A stretch of DNA of 64,000 nt from Stichopus chloronotus (GCA_021234535.1 CM037838.1:24653969-24717968); one strand, 5' to 3'; positions 50,290-62,585 are shown, counted from the stretch's first letter. Numbers and translations are program-made. The notes: a model not told the origin generated them from the letters alone.

Positions 50290-50668
50290 GAGAGACGTTA
50301 AGTTTTTTATGTGTGTGAAATTATTAAAGCTGTAAAGTTTCTATCACATACTGACAAATGGTAAAACCATGAGGATCACATGTATCGCATACAATGGAAC
50401 ATTGACGAGTGAGTAATAAACCATTTAATATGGTTTTGAAAACTTTGTGACCAGACACTTTTCACATTAAGGCCTGCTCATTGGAATATATATATATACA
50501 CACACACAGCCAGCGTGAGTATAAGGGCCAAAATTTTAAGATTTGGACAGTTTTCATAGAATGTGAATCTTGATTAATTATGATAATTGTACGCATCTTC
50601 ACGTGTTTGTATCCTTCGAAACCCTCACAAATTTATCTATATATCAGCTCAATAACCCCCCCCCCCCC
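50290..50668 (+). mobile_element. MITE family C copy, about 379 bp, TTAA ends
   Basis: Flanked by TTAA (50286-50289 and 50669-50672). Right end CAGCTCAATAACCCCC. Shares body blocks with 48081 and 61723 (CACATACTGACAAATGG, TGACGAGTGAGTAA, GACCAGACACTTTTCACATT, CACACACAGCCAGC, GACAGTTTTCATAG). Contains a (TA)n/(CA)n insertion and a C run. Confidence 0.7.
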
Positions 50669-53059
50669 TTAAAAGAAAGTTAAAAACTACGAAAGACAAC
50701 CCTGCAAGAATCTGTTGATCATGGCTGTTAAGAAGCCGATTATCTTACAGTCCACCACCGATCATCTGAAAACATTGCGACATTCATAACATTCGCTTTC
50801 TTGAATTTAACGACCCATTGTCAACAGGTCAAAAGACAAAACCTAAAATATCCTTAGTCCAGGCTCCCCAGAAAAAGGTCATCGGTATCTATACCTGCAG
50901 AGTCCAGGTGAACATTGATAACCTTTGACCAAACAACATTCCATGTTCAAGCTGGGGAGAGGTGTGAAACAAATGACTCATGAATATTATCTTGCGGGAC
51001 TCATGATATACCAAAAATTAAAAAATGAACGGGTTTTTTTTTTAATCCCTCTATTGGGTCGCTCTCGAACTACATTTGTCATTAGCAGACCATTTTTTTA
51101 ACCACAAATATTTAAAATAAATATGCATCTACGCGATTTGGAGAAAGAAAGCGCATGAAGTTACATAAAATGTATTTACAACTCCCTATCTTCCTTTTGT
51201 TATGGATACTTGTTACTTGTGATAAAAAAAAAACTGCTTGAAAAGGAAACAAAACATACGAAGTCTTTTTTCTGTCTTTTTTTTCCCTTGAAAATCTCAT
51301 GGATAGGCCTAATATAGCTATGCGAATAGTATAACAGTATGCACTTACGATTGTAACAATTGTAAGTACAGAACGATAATGAGAATAATTTGGCGAAGTT
51401 TCATAAACAAAGGAAGCAGTATTCTGTCATTTAATTTCTGCCGAAGAAAGGATAATGAAAGCAGACGTGGTGTGTGTTATTACGTTCACTGGTGCATACG
51501 GGGTGGAGTGGGGCGGTGGGAAGGGGGATGTTGTATGAAAACAAATTCTATCTAGTGTACAAGATGGACAACTTACTTATTCAGACCTTGAAGGGCAGTT
51601 ATTTAACGACGATTCCCAACCACAAAAGTGTGGGAGCCTGCATCTTATATATTACAAAGGTTTAGACAACGTTTTTTTTTTAACTTTCAGAATTCGTTTG
51701 GTTCAGCATTTTGTCGGTTTTGTTCTGCAGATTCATTATAATGTTATATTTGTTCCAGATATAATGAACAGCAGACATAGTCTACCTTTGAATTTTCCCA
51801 CAATAATGATAAGAGAGAGAAATAACCAACGGAAATTTGAGTTTGATCTTCTATTTTTCATTTTTGTCTTCTTTTTTCACTTCTTGCCAATAATTTTCGG
51901 TACATTACTCTTTGCCAATAACTTTCTGTTGGGAATCGACCATTATATTTGAAGGATTAATATTTATTTTTTTGTCAAATGTATGTTGCTGTGACATACA
52001 TCTTACATAAAGATCCTCCTCCTTTGAGAAAATGTATAAGAATTAGGTCTGCCACTTCTAAACTACCCTATCGTTCTTTGAAAGGAGTTTCAACTAACAG
52101 TAACGTCGATGCAGCTGTGAATAAATCGAATAAAAGTAACAAATCATTTTTTTTTTTATTGTCACTTTTTAATCATGCTTTTATGGTTTCCAGTTTATGC
52201 GGTGGTACTAATATAGGGACAGCAAAAAAAGAGTCACCCCTCTTCCCTGCGACACCGTCTCGGATTACCACAAATCGTTTCGGGCACAGTAGGTAACAAA
52301 CCAATGCATTTGAAGACCCAATTAAACAAGTGGACTGTGTCCTTCACATCGTCAACCCATTGAACAGAAACAAACCACTGAATGTGAAAACCAGTTAACA
52401 ACGGATTATTAGAATTGTTGCAAACAGTATCAACATGTACGGAGAGCCCCTTTCAATATAGCCCACGAACTTTACGAGGAGGGGGAATCGGCAGATCAGA
52501 GAATATTCGACATGTCTGTGGCGAAGCATGGGCTCATGTATATGGATGTGTATGTGGGGGGGGGGGGGGGGGGGCGGTACATGCTAAACGAAGTAAATTA
52601 AAAATTATTTGATTTTCTGTACACCTTTCGTAGAGCACGTAGTAAAAAGGAGTTCCAAAAGAGTTTTAAACTATAGTGAGTCATAGAAAATACTACTGGT
52701 CTATATATCTATACACCATTTTGCAATTTTGTTTCAAGATATGTCTCTGTCTTTGTAAGATGATCTCAGGATGGCAGTTTGGTGCAATGCAAATAAGGGA
52801 GTGAGATACAGTGAGTTACAGTATTGAAGTCGAGTCCACGGGCAGACCGAGGCCGGCCTTGAACACAGGCTGCAGTAATACTATATGTGTGGAGGGCTCG
52901 AAGCTTCGAGAAAGCTCCAGGCCTGAGAAGTCGTGGCCGACCAGACTCGAAGACAACCCTCGTAAAATATACCCAACAAACCGTAATCACGGCAGTTCTC
53001 CTCTCAATTCTCTTTTGGCCTTATAGGCCTACAGACCACCAATATGTGTTGGAACTTAA

Positions 53060-53405
53060 AGGGAAATAGGGCGTTTGTTTCACAAAAAAGCATCCATACT
53101 TTTTAAACCAATGTTTGTGGATTTAGAATGATAGATTATTCAAAATAAGAAAGACAGTAGCCTTCTTTTCAAGAAATAAGCTCCTCACAGACAGAAATTC
53201 AGTTATTTGTAACTCAACATTAATTTGTTCACCCAAACAATTCAAAATTCAAATGATGCATCTTCCGTTACTCATCACATGCATAATGTTTTGAGAAGAT
53301 GAAGCTTTGGTAGATGTTTATTGATGAGACTGAATGGTTTAACAATGATTACTGCTGTTTTCTTTTGTATGTCATGTCGGTGTATTCTAAACGCCCTATT
53401 TCCCT
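53060..53405 (-). mobile_element. MITE family A, copy 2 (346 bp)
   Basis: Same 17-bp inverted ends (AGGGAAATAGGGCGTTT), body in reverse orientation to copy 1 (GATGAGACTGAATGG, CATGCATAATGTTTTGAG). Left TTAA 53056-53059; right TTAA 53406-53409 is shared with the next element. Confidence 0.85.
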
Positions 53406-53409
53406 TTAA

Positions 53410-53658
53410 AGACAAAAACTCATCACCCCAGACAGTTTCAATTCTCCCAACCACCTACCTCTAGTCCTTCCCTCAGCCTGTCTTAAATTCCTCCACATGT
53501 GTAATCAAAACAATGGATCCCTGTGTACGCTGTGTAAAACGAGCTGCTCTGCATCTTTCGAATTTGCTGGCAATCTAAGAGTACTGTAACTTAGAACCAG
53601 TTGAGAATTTTCCTTTCAGGGAGGTAAAAATATAGCTTAGGGTGATGAGTTATGGCCT
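53410..53658 (-). mobile_element. MITE family B, copy 2 (249 bp), abutting family A
   Basis: Reverse-orientation copy of 23381-23629, same length. Blocks: CATCACCCCAGACAGTTT, GTCTTAAATTCCTCCACATG, GAACCAGTTGAGAATTTT, GGGAGGTAAAAATATAGC. Flanked by TTAA (53406-53409, shared with family A copy 2, and 53659-53662). Confidence 0.82.
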
Positions 53659-53662
53659 TTAA

Positions 53663-53897
53663 GAGAGCTTCATTACTTGGCAAAAAGTCTTATAGGCTAA
53701 GAAACATCTGCATTTTGTCTTCATACCTGTAGGCCAGACTGGAAAGCTTTCAAAATGCACAAGGGATCTGTACTTTTTTTTTTTTAATGGCTGCTCATCT
53801 ATGCTAAAATCTCCTGTGTTCAGCAATTATTCCAATCAGTTGAGAATTTTGCTTTCAGGGAGGTAAAAATATAGCTTAGGGTGATGCAGCACAGCCT
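53663..53897 (-). mobile_element. MITE family B relative, copy 3 (rearranged)
   Basis: Right part (CAGTTGAGAATTTTGCTTTCAGGG, read in pieces, then GGGTGATGCAGCACAGCCT) equals the B end and is followed by TTAA (53898-53901). The left end (GAGAGCTTCATTACTTGG) resembles family C. It looks like a B/C composite or a heavily diverged copy directly adjoining copy 2. Confidence 0.5.
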
Positions 53898-54444
53898 TTA
53901 AGATTACTAATTTCTCATGGCTAAAATTTGTTCATTCGCTGAATTAAAAATGCCGAGAGTTAACGGAAATGATTTTACGGTATGTTAGACCTTAATATGA
54001 AAGCAAGTTAGTATGTATATTGTACGGTAACTGAGCGTGAAAAGTGAGTTAACTGGCACATGAAATTTGAGAAGGAGAATGACCGTTTATTTATAATGGT
54101 TTAGAGGAATATACCTCACCAAAATGAAATTTTCAGAACACGTGACTATGTGTAACAAAGTTTATTATTTGCTGCAACACACATCGATAACTTTACAGAC
54201 GAAATGAACTTTTACGGCGAGTCACCGACAATAGCTTGTGCATGCGCACGATACCAGTTCTGCGAAATTATCAGTTCTTCGAAATACTGTTCAACCCCCC
54301 CCCCCCCCACATTCCAGTTAAGCACATGGTTATGGCCTAAATTTTCAGTAAATATGCCGATTTATGATTTGAAAGATTCGTAGAGCCTTAAATCATATCT
54401 AAAAATAGAACATTTCGCTCTAGCTTAAACGTTACTCCCTGAGT

Positions 54445-54633
54445 GCTTACGAATTTGTACTAATGTGAAAAGTGTCTGGTCACGAATTTTCAAAAAGGGA
54501 AATTAAAATGGAATTACTCCCTCATTAACGTTACTTTGTGCGTGACAAATCGGGATCCTCTTAGTGTGACTATTTGCCAATAGCATGTGAAGGAGGCTTG
54601 AGAGAATTTTATGAAACCACTTACTGTGCCTCT
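54445..54633 (-). mobile_element. MITE family C copy, truncated, reverse orientation
   Basis: Read on the minus strand it begins AGAGGCACAGTAAGTGG after TTAA (54634-54637). It continues with CACACTAAGAGGATC, AACGTTAATGAGGGAG and GACCAGACACTTTTCACATT, then stops matching. Confidence 0.6.
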
Positions 54634-55683
54634 TTAAGTCCGCTTACGGTTACATATTCCAAGCCTTTGCCTATAATTAAATGAATTTGTGTGCAAGAAA
54701 AAAAAAATCGAATATTCCCAGAGAGTATAAAAGAAAAACCGCTATATATGTGAAACGTCATGCATGATTTGTCGTTCTGAAGTTGTTTACTGGAGAGCTT
54801 GTCCAAAATGTTCTGCTAAATTAAATGTGAAGTTGGCTACTTCTATGAGAGAATAAATTAAACCATTTTAACTTCACTGAAAGGAGAGTCAAAGGTCAAA
54901 TCATCTCATAAAATGGGAGCTTTTACTGATTTTATTTGTCGCATGATCGACCCTTCTGAGTTCCAGTGGCAGTTCCAGTTTATGATCCAACTTCATTTCA
55001 TTCTCTTTTGTAAAAATAACATAGTAATGCATAGAAGATAAGAAATAATAGATAAATGAAAGAGCCGGAAGTATACCCGTAACGTCACGTTAAGGCAATT
55101 TTTATGGGGTAATCCCAAACAACAACAAAATGTTGCAACATTTTAACATTAACATTACAACACAACCCGATTCAGCCTATGCCAAACCCCGCCATGTTCA
55201 AATGACATATTACTCATTTTTTTTTTTTTTTTCTGTTCTGAGGATCTTAACTTGGAAATTGACATTCAGACACGCATTTATATTCATTTCGCAGAGAAGC
55301 AAGGCTTTATCCGTCAAGATTTACTGTCAAAGCACTTTGCTCAGAACGCAGGATATAGGCAACATATTTTTTTTTTTTCAGGCATGACTGTCCATAACGA
55401 AAATGTTACATCATTTCCCTGTTTGTCGTGCGATGCGTTTAAAGGAAACAGTCCAGGCCTGATACGTTAAGGCAACTTAATTGGGATTATGGTAGGTATG
55501 ATTGGCGATTCTCTTTAACAGAATCGTGAAGAATAGACATAGGTGAGAAACACTCGTTAAAACGGCGAAATATCGAAACGCTCTTTTCAAAGCCACGGTC
55601 ATCTGGGAGATTACATCGACGAGTTGCTCTTTCAGTGTTTCTCAGATTAAGTGAGGTCACGTGATCCTCAAGGGGGTTGGGCG

Positions 55684-55911
55684 ATGCATCGGCTTGATGT
55701 CCAGCGATGTTTGATGAGGGTCCCCGTGATACGAGAGGATGACTTGGAAAGAGTCACAGAAACCCAAGTCCTAGTTCACGCACATGGTAACTTTACGGAA
55801 GAGCTGATGAGGAGGAAACAGATTATTTACGACTCTTCGCCGCCTACCTCTCAAATGGTCACTGTAAAACGAGTCCGACAAAGCCGTGAGAAGAAAGAAG
55901 ATAACGTAAAG
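55684..55911 (+). CDS. Kinase-like gene exon 1
   Basis: 76 codons. The start is the first ATG after an in-frame TAA at 55648-55650. It encodes an N-lobe start ending in TVKRVRQSREKKEDNVK. The donor is AAG|GTGGGT. Confidence 0.65.
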
Positions 55912-57893
55912 GTGGGTAAATATATTTGTGAGATAAATTAAAAATGATTTCCTTAGTTGGTCATTCAATTGAGTGGACACTTTTAAAGATGTACAGTGTT
56001 CCTCGTGATAAACTAATAACTTAAAGGGAAATAGGGCGTTTACAATAAACGACTACACTCGACATGCAAAGATAACTTCATTCATGTGTTAAGCCGTTCA
56101 GGCGCATCAATAGACGAAACCAAAAGTTTCTTGTCATCGACCCATGATGCATAAAATGACCAACTAATGCACCATTTGTGAACATTTTTTTTTTAGCATA
56201 TAACTGAATTTCTATCTGTGAGAAACTTATTTTTCATAATTTATCATTCTATGTTTTCAAATATTGGTTTTGAAAGTTTGTTTGTGTGCGTGTGTGCGTG
56301 TGTGTGTGTAAACCAAACGTTTTGTTTCCCTTTCAATCTGCAAATCTTATTTGCTGCTTGTTTGTGTCCCTTGCATGTGCCTCGTGTGCGTCTTAGATAT
56401 GCCTGTGGGTTACCAACAAGTGTGTCACCCAGTCGTCAATGAGGAGACGACTTTACACATCTGTGTCAGGCGCGGATACAGATATTTCGAAAAAGCGGGT
56501 GGGGGAGCTGCACTTAGGGAAATATTGGGTACGGGGAAATTGTGGGAATACGCAGAGCGCCACGATCAGTTGGCCAGGAACGTACCAACAAATTTTGGGA
56601 TAAAACTACCCCTTGATCGCTCAGAGTCGCTCTTCCCATGCCCTGGCGAGTAAGCTCGTGGAAATCATGAGGTCAGTATTTTCTTTGATGGAAAACTGTT
56701 GCCCTTAATATTATTGGAAGTTTTCAGTGTTGACTGTTTTGGACCAGGCTGGAAGGTGGTGAGAGTGAGAATTGTGGGAAGACTATAAGCGGAGGGCCAC
56801 CATCGGTTGAGCATGGAGAGCCCTGACATAATTTTGGATAAAAAGTCTATATCCACTTGATGGCTGGAAATCGCCATTTTTCAGGACTCAGCAACTACAC
56901 TCCAGGAGATGATCCTCGGAGTGAACTACGAAAAACTGCTGGTACACTGATGGTACCATGGTTATCCGTGTTTCTCTCTTTCTATCTTACATAATTACAG
57001 TAGTATTTTAATAGGATTATATATAGTCTGAACTAAGCTGAAGTTATTAGCTATTTCATTTGTTGTTTTGTATATATATATATTTATATATATACATATA
57101 TTGCCAAAAAGCATATCAATAACGTGGAGTACTTGAAAGGTTACGTCTAGTCTACGAGCTCTTAGATTGATGTTATCATTCCTTTACGTTTCTTTTCATA
57201 TTGGCGGCTTATTTTCGAGTTAGATGTAACGTCTCTTCCTCTTCTTTTCCATTATATTTTTATTCAATACAGGCTTTCATAAACGAAGTTACTGCCCTCA
57301 AAGTCTTGAGTGGTCAAGAGGGGTTTCCTTTCTTTTACGGGATATGTTATTATTTCGGAGATCAAGAACTACCGGCCATTGTGAAGGGTTTCATCGGAGG
57401 TTTGGACTCACCGAGATATTTAACGCTTTCGGAACCACTTAAGTTATGTCAAACCACTTTACTCTCCTTAGCAACGGATGCTGACTGGTTGTGCGTAGCC
57501 TTGTACATCAGTCGTTTGATTGAAACTCTGCACAACCATTTCTTTTGTCTTGGTGACACAGCAGAAGACGAATTTGCCTTGGATTACAGCAAGATGAAAC
57601 ACCAAACTGGACAATTATCTCCCTTTTTAATCGACTTGGGTAAGATATCCCTATTAACTGAACTTGAACACAGATCAGGATATCATCGATCTAAGTTCGA
57701 TCAAGATTTATTCACATTCGGTAATATCATTTGCAACATCGGTTCGACTAGAAACGTTCCCCTCTTGGTAGATTTGGGAGAATTGTGCAGAAATAATGAT
57801 CCTAACAAAAGACCAGCGGTAGAGGAAGTGATAAAAACTATCGAAAAAGCTTACGCAATTCAGATGTTAGAGGGTTTTATCTCTCACTACTAG
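55684..57893 (+). CDS. Divergent protein-kinase-like protein, probable pseudokinase, two exons
   Basis: Exons 55684-55911 and 57273-57893 join in phase 0 (AAG|GTGGGT; TTCAATACAG|GCT) into 282 residues, about one kinase domain. Kinase-like parts: VTVKRV (candidate ATP lysine K62), NEV in helix C (E81), LHNHFFCLGD in the catalytic-loop position (D171), LIDLGK for DFG (D197), DLFTFG for DVYSFG, and NNDPNKRP of subdomain XI. There is no glycine-rich loop, HRDLK..N becomes CLGDTAEDE, and APE is missing. It resembles deuterostome kinase-like families with 'CHNDLK..LIDFGK' motifs (from memory). No membrane segment or extra domain is seen. An untranslated exon may exist upstream (acceptor near 55644). 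Confidence 0.72.
56025..56331 (+). mobile_element. MITE family A, copy 3 (degenerate), in the kinase-like gene intron
   Basis: Left end AGGGAAATAGGGCGTTT is perfect after TTAA (56021-56024). The right end is eroded (AAACGTTTTGTTTCCCT followed by TTCAA). The middle keeps CTGAATTTCTATCTGTGAG and GAAACTTATTT. A GT-rich microsatellite (56277-56312) has grown near the right end. Confidence 0.75.
56490..56870. repeat. Diverged direct duplication in the kinase-like gene intron
   Basis: The segments 56490-56620 and about 56740-56870 share the order 'gAAATTGTGGGAA..GAGGGCCACNATC.GTTG..ATTTTGGGATAAAA..CTTGAT'. The open frame at 56402-56653 covers the first copy and is therefore probably not an exon. 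Confidence 0.5.
57273..57893 (+). CDS. Kinase-like gene exon 2
   Basis: 206 codons plus stop, from helix C to the end of the C-lobe. Acceptor TTTTTATTCAATACAG. The open frame continues upstream into the intron without an in-frame partner motif, so the exon start rests on the acceptor and on continuity with exon 1. Confidence 0.75.
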   Translation, partial: AFINEVTALKVLSGQEGFPFFYGICYYFGDQELPAIVKGFIGGLDSPRYLTLSEPLKLCQTTLLSLATDADWLCVALYISRLIETLHNHFFCLGDTAEDEFALDYSKMKHQTGQLSPFLIDLGKISLLTELEHRSGYHRSKFDQDLFTFGNIICNIGSTRNVPLLVDLGELCRNNDPNKRPAVEEVIKTIEKAYAIQMLEGFISHY

Positions 57894-58633
57894 ATGTGAG
57901 ACAGAGATTCAAGTAAAGGATGAAACTGAAGACGCAGTGATCAGAATGGACGTGAACAAATGGGTCTCTTAGGTAGGGTAGAAGAACTCACTGGATGAAC
58001 TGAATTTCTCGGTTTTTGTGTATATCGTTGAGAAAACTTCTTACCATCTTTCCCTGTGGTGTATACCCATTTTCATTGACCACACCACACTTTGTGTGTG
58101 TAACTGCATTTACAAGGTGACCATGACCCAGATAATACACTCAGACAGACTCTCAGCCAGACGGATTCTCTGTTCATCGATCGAACGTGTTCTATCTGGG
58201 CTATAAACCGGTTCATAGACCGTTGCCGGTATGTTAACCCACATAGTCAACTTCACATTTTCTCAAAACAATGGTTCATGACGGCTTATAAATGGTGGTA
58301 CTTTTATCCTCCCGTATATCTTGAGTAGGCCTTCTTCTTCCATCTACTGCATCCCTCATATTCTCCCCTCCTCCCGACCCTGAGCACACACTGACGACTC
58401 TCAACCTTGACTAAATAGCTTCATAAAGAAAAAAAAAACATGTTTGATTTGACATCAGGAAATCTGTACAGCTTTAGTATAAATATCGAGCATATTTTTG
58501 AAGGCCTGTACGTACACATACAATTGGTTTTCCATTGAACTAACAACTGAACGTACGTGATAGGCTCGACCCCGTTACGAACTAACGATTAGTTTGACTG
58601 CCTCAGGCCTGCAAGCACGTGGCACGAAAACAA

Positions 58634-58639
58634 AATAAA
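58634..58639 (+). terminator. Candidate AATAAA polyadenylation signal downstream of the kinase-like gene
   Basis: First clear AATAAA on the plus strand that I noticed after the stop at 57893, 740 bases away. In AT-rich DNA this is weak evidence. Confidence 0.2.
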
Positions 58640-59730
58640 CACTTTTTGTGAGGATATGTAAACAAAGAGCAACATCAAATTTTATGCAAATCATGTCACG
58701 TATGTATGCTTCCTATTTCTGGATGATATATGTATATTGCACGTCAAAGCGACAAATGATATATTGGATGCTGAAAAGTTGACAAAGGTATGATGTTTAA
58801 CCAAATCTGTGAAAATGGTATTAATATCATAATTCTAATATTTCCTGTTATTTTCTTGTTAATTCCTGTTATTACAAAAATAATTGTTCAAGTAAAGCAA
58901 AAAAAAAAAAAAAAAAGAACAACCTTTTAGTAAGTGTATGCCACATTGATCACTCTAGCACCGTAAATTGAGAGGAGGTGGAGGGTTGGGGAGGGGTTTG
59001 TTTTAGGTGGGGGGATAGAGTTGAGTGGGACCTTAAAGCTCATAGCAAAGGGACAGGGGTTAGGGGGTTGGTTGGTTAGTTGGTTGGTTGGATCACGAAG
59101 GGGTGATAAGTGTTTTCTTAATCATTAATGTATAAGCCTACGAGGTATGTATAGTTTAGTCATTTGACATCTTGAAGGGCAAACAAGAGTAGGGAAATAA
59201 AATTCCTGAAAGAATAAAAGTGGAAGGTTTAATATTTACACTCTTCAAAATGAGAATTACATGGCGAAACATGTCTTGTTATGCAAATGAGGCTATTGGC
59301 AAGCTATAATGACACCGAGAACAATTATATATTTCCTTTAGAGACTGTACTTCCTCATGCCAGTATTGTTATTCTAATTGGATTTTTTAAACACTACAAA
59401 TACTCAGCAATACTCAGCATAATACTCTCTAAACAATGGCCCCATTTGCATTACAAAGCAGGGGCGGATGCTACTTTGGAAATGGACAAATATAAAAAAT
59501 GTTTCTCTTCACAGATCATAGCGCAGCTTTTTTTTTCAAGATTTATTGCTTTCATATGCCAATAATGGCTTTGCGATAGACGCAGTTTTCATTCTCGATA
59601 GGCCTGTCATGATGTTTGCACACCCAAGTAACATTTGACCTGGGCGAAGTGTCAAATAACTTGATGCAAGTAGTTTGCTTGGTTGAAATAAATCTCACCT
59701 CGCACTAGGCCTACAGTGACGTGGTGACAG

Positions 59731-59770
59731 TGGCGTCGCCACTAAGGAGGGGGGGGGGGAGGGTGGGGAT
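59731..59770 (+). mobile_element. hAT-like terminus (CAGTGGCGTCGCCACTAAGG)
   Basis: The sequence CAGTGGCGTCGCCACTAAGG followed by a G run matches the CAGTGGCGTAG-type start of many hAT elements. I could not find the opposite end, so it is a fragment or a degenerate copy. Confidence 0.4.
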
Positions 59771-60092
59771 GTGAGGGACGTTTTCCCAATTATATTTTGA
59801 CCCCAAAGATAAATTTACTTGAAAACGTATTAAGCTGTGTAGGGGTTAGGTGAAATGTAACCAAACAGGAAAAATGGGCTAAAAAGTGCCATGTCCGGTG
59901 ATCTGGGAAGGGGGTGTTTTCTGCTAAAACATTTTCTGTACGGTTCCGCACTGATTTATTTGGCGCCCCGCTTAGATAGCATAGATGCAATAGCTTAGAT
60001 GCAATATTCATATTTCTTCCAGTTCTTAATACTCAATTTTGTAGAATGAACCATACGTCGTCTGCTTAATGAAGTATAGATCCCAGTTTACA

Positions 60093-60102
60093 TTGACGTC
60101 AT
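60093..60102. promoter_or_regulatory. Consensus CRE (TGACGTCA)
   Basis: Perfect palindromic CREB/ATF site in isolation. A second one is at 61361-61370 (GTGACGTCAC). Neither lies near a recognised start site. Confidence 0.2.
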
Positions 60103-61722
60103 ATAACAACAAACAAGGGAGCCCTCTTAAAGCAAAACAAACGGGCATTACGTATTGCTCTCCTTAAGCGCTTGTAAATGGAAGGACAGAGACACCACAG
60201 GTGCAGACGTGCATGTGTTTAATTTAGTAGTTTTATCTTCAAGGAGAGCGATTCACTGTATCACTGTGGCGTCACATGCAAGGGGGTTGGCCTATTTACA
60301 TTACGTGACATTAACATTACCTCGGTAAGATTGTAGGAAATGTGTCACTTGGTAACAACCACTAAGGATGTATTATCCACAGGCGTATGCAGAGTTTTGT
60401 AATGCAAAGAGTGTCAAACACAGAGACGAAACCAGTATTTGACCAAACTTAAAGAATGAGAGCGGTAGGGGTAGAGGGGGGGGGGGTAGAGGGGGGCAAA
60501 CAACATGAACAACGTCGATTTTGTCAACGCGACAGATGAAAGTAAATAGGAGGCGCCCTCCACCTTTGGATTTAACTGCATTTAAAAAAAAGAAAAGCAC
60601 TTTAAGCACAATCAATGGGACGATATATCGTCGAAGTACATTTGTGTTTGGTTAACAATAATACACCTAAATGAGTGAAAAAATATGTAACCATATAGAA
60701 CCATTTCCAAATTCTGTTATTTCAAGAACTATTTTTTCGATAACATCACCCTCTCCTGCAGAGATATAACCTTCATTCCAAAACACTAAATTATAAATAA
60801 TCATCGTTGAGTTTGATATATGGATGTTCTATGACGACAAAACAAGTCTACATAGACCTAGAGGGTGGCAACAATTTTCGAATTGAATGGAAATATACAA
60901 TATCATGGAATAACTGCGCTCTTTTGACAATCAACCATCGACATCATTAGCTCTTTCTTGTCATAATTAAATTTCATCCTTCCATTTCCTGGTGTAGACA
61001 CATACTCCCACCTCAGTCCGGTCTGAACCTTTCCTTTCCCGTCTTTTTTCGTGTTTTTTTTTTGAAGACCGAAATATAAATGTCGAGGAATTATTTCAGA
61101 ATATTCTGCAATCTGTATAGATTACAGAAATAGTTGCTGCAGTACATTATACTCATGCACAACACCACTACATAGGCAAGTTACGGCATCAGGAGTCGTC
61201 TGGTGAGTGCTTTCAATTGGTAACAGAAATGCCATTCAAGCGACAATGTTCTCTTGGATCGGCGCCAAAATATAACAACGAAACAACGTGCAAAATAACC
61301 AGACGTTTCTAATGAAACGTATCTTCCTACCGGCCCTGTCTTTCACGTCTATGAAACTGAGTGACGTCACATGGAATGTGATTAAAATTCTTGCTTGTTT
61401 TTGAAATGAGTGTAAATGACTTTTAAAATATGCCGGGCATTTTCGAGCCGGATATCATGTTGAGTTATGTAATCATAAAACCATTAATGTGTCCCAGCAA
61501 GCATCATGAATGATACACACTGTCTCGCCAAGACTAATAAACATGATTACTAAGTGGGCTACCGTTTACTATACCAGAAATGAATTTCATTTGCCTCATA
61601 GGAGGGTGACAATATTATATCATATAAGCTAAATCTGCAAGCACATTACATTTAAGTTTCATTGGTAAAACACTTTTCTTTAATTTCGTCAAACCCTTAC
61701 TTTGCAGAAATGTTGACCTTAA

Positions 61723-62083
61723 AGAGGCTCATTGAGTTGGTTCACAAATTTCGTGATATTTTGTTACATATGGTGAGTATTGCAAGTATCTGGATCATCA
61801 ATGGTCAAACTAAGAGATTCTGAACACGTGACACACACACGAAGCAACAAGGATAGGGTAAATAACAATCAAAATCACTGACTGCAAATCTGTGACCAGA
61901 TAGTTTTTACTGTAACATTTTGATCATAGGCAACTACTATTCATAAAAACACTACAATCTCTCAGATTTTCTCTAATTGTAGAAATAGATACATGACTAA
62001 CGAGGCTAACTAAAAGTATTGGTATGCAAATGGCTTGCTTTAAACTCGCCACAAAATATACAATTTCAACTCAATAAGCCCCT
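61723..62083 (+). mobile_element. MITE family C, best-preserved copy (361 bp, TTAA ends)
   Basis: Flanked by TTAA at 61719-61722 and 62084-62087. The left end AGAGGCTCATTGAGTTG and the right end CAACTCAATAAGCCCCT are inverted repeats with two mismatches. No coding capacity. Confidence 0.82.
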
Positions 62084-62585
62084 TTAAGAGCAACACCTGT
62101 CCGCTTCATCTCGAGTGATGTGAATTATCACGATAGCTCTATATTGCGGTTTGAAAATATAAGCCCTAGTGCATAATCCCAACCTTCCCTCCCTCGCACA
62201 TGCCCAGATATGGGAATACATACACAAATCGTTGACGGCATGTTACATAAAAGAATATGCGCTATAAAAAAAAGAATATACTTTATGTAGCGACAATGAA
62301 AGATTAAAGGTGGTGGCCTTAAATACCATACTTGCGCAGACGACACTCGCACAAGTCGCGGTTGCGATGCGCATTCCAATGTTGCCCAAAGTCTAACTGC
62401 ATCGAGTTTTTAAAGTAAAACCGTGTCTGATGAAAAAATAAAGACCTCCAAATACCCGGATGTCTTAGAATTTCATGTTTTTCACCCCCCCCCCCCCTCC
62501 TTCTCTACGAAAGGACTTCTCTTTTAACCTCACTGGCCAGCAGAAATGTATCAACAAATATATCCGCGGTACGTTTAAATAAATC

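Larger units (their letters stand above)
42901..55683. other. Intergenic stretch with repeats and a promoter-like cluster
   Basis: Apart from the listed repeats, candidate frames and promoter-like cluster I see nothing that supports a gene. It includes long A/T tracts, C/G runs (45463-45480, 52555-52576) and GT/TA microsatellites near 50490. Confidence 0.4.
57894..62585. other. Intergenic stretch between the kinase-like and glycosyltransferase genes
   Basis: No gene supported. It contains an A run (58901-58917), G-rich repeats (58975-59110), a hAT-like end at 59732, two consensus CREs and a family C element. Confidence 0.4.

Noticed and set aside
56402..56653. 84-codon frame after a good acceptor (GTGCGTCTTAG) within the kinase-like gene intron, considered as an extra exon
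   Set aside because: Its phases do not fit the flanking exons, it would split the kinase N-lobe, and the DNA is one half of a diverged duplication that continues at 56740-56870.
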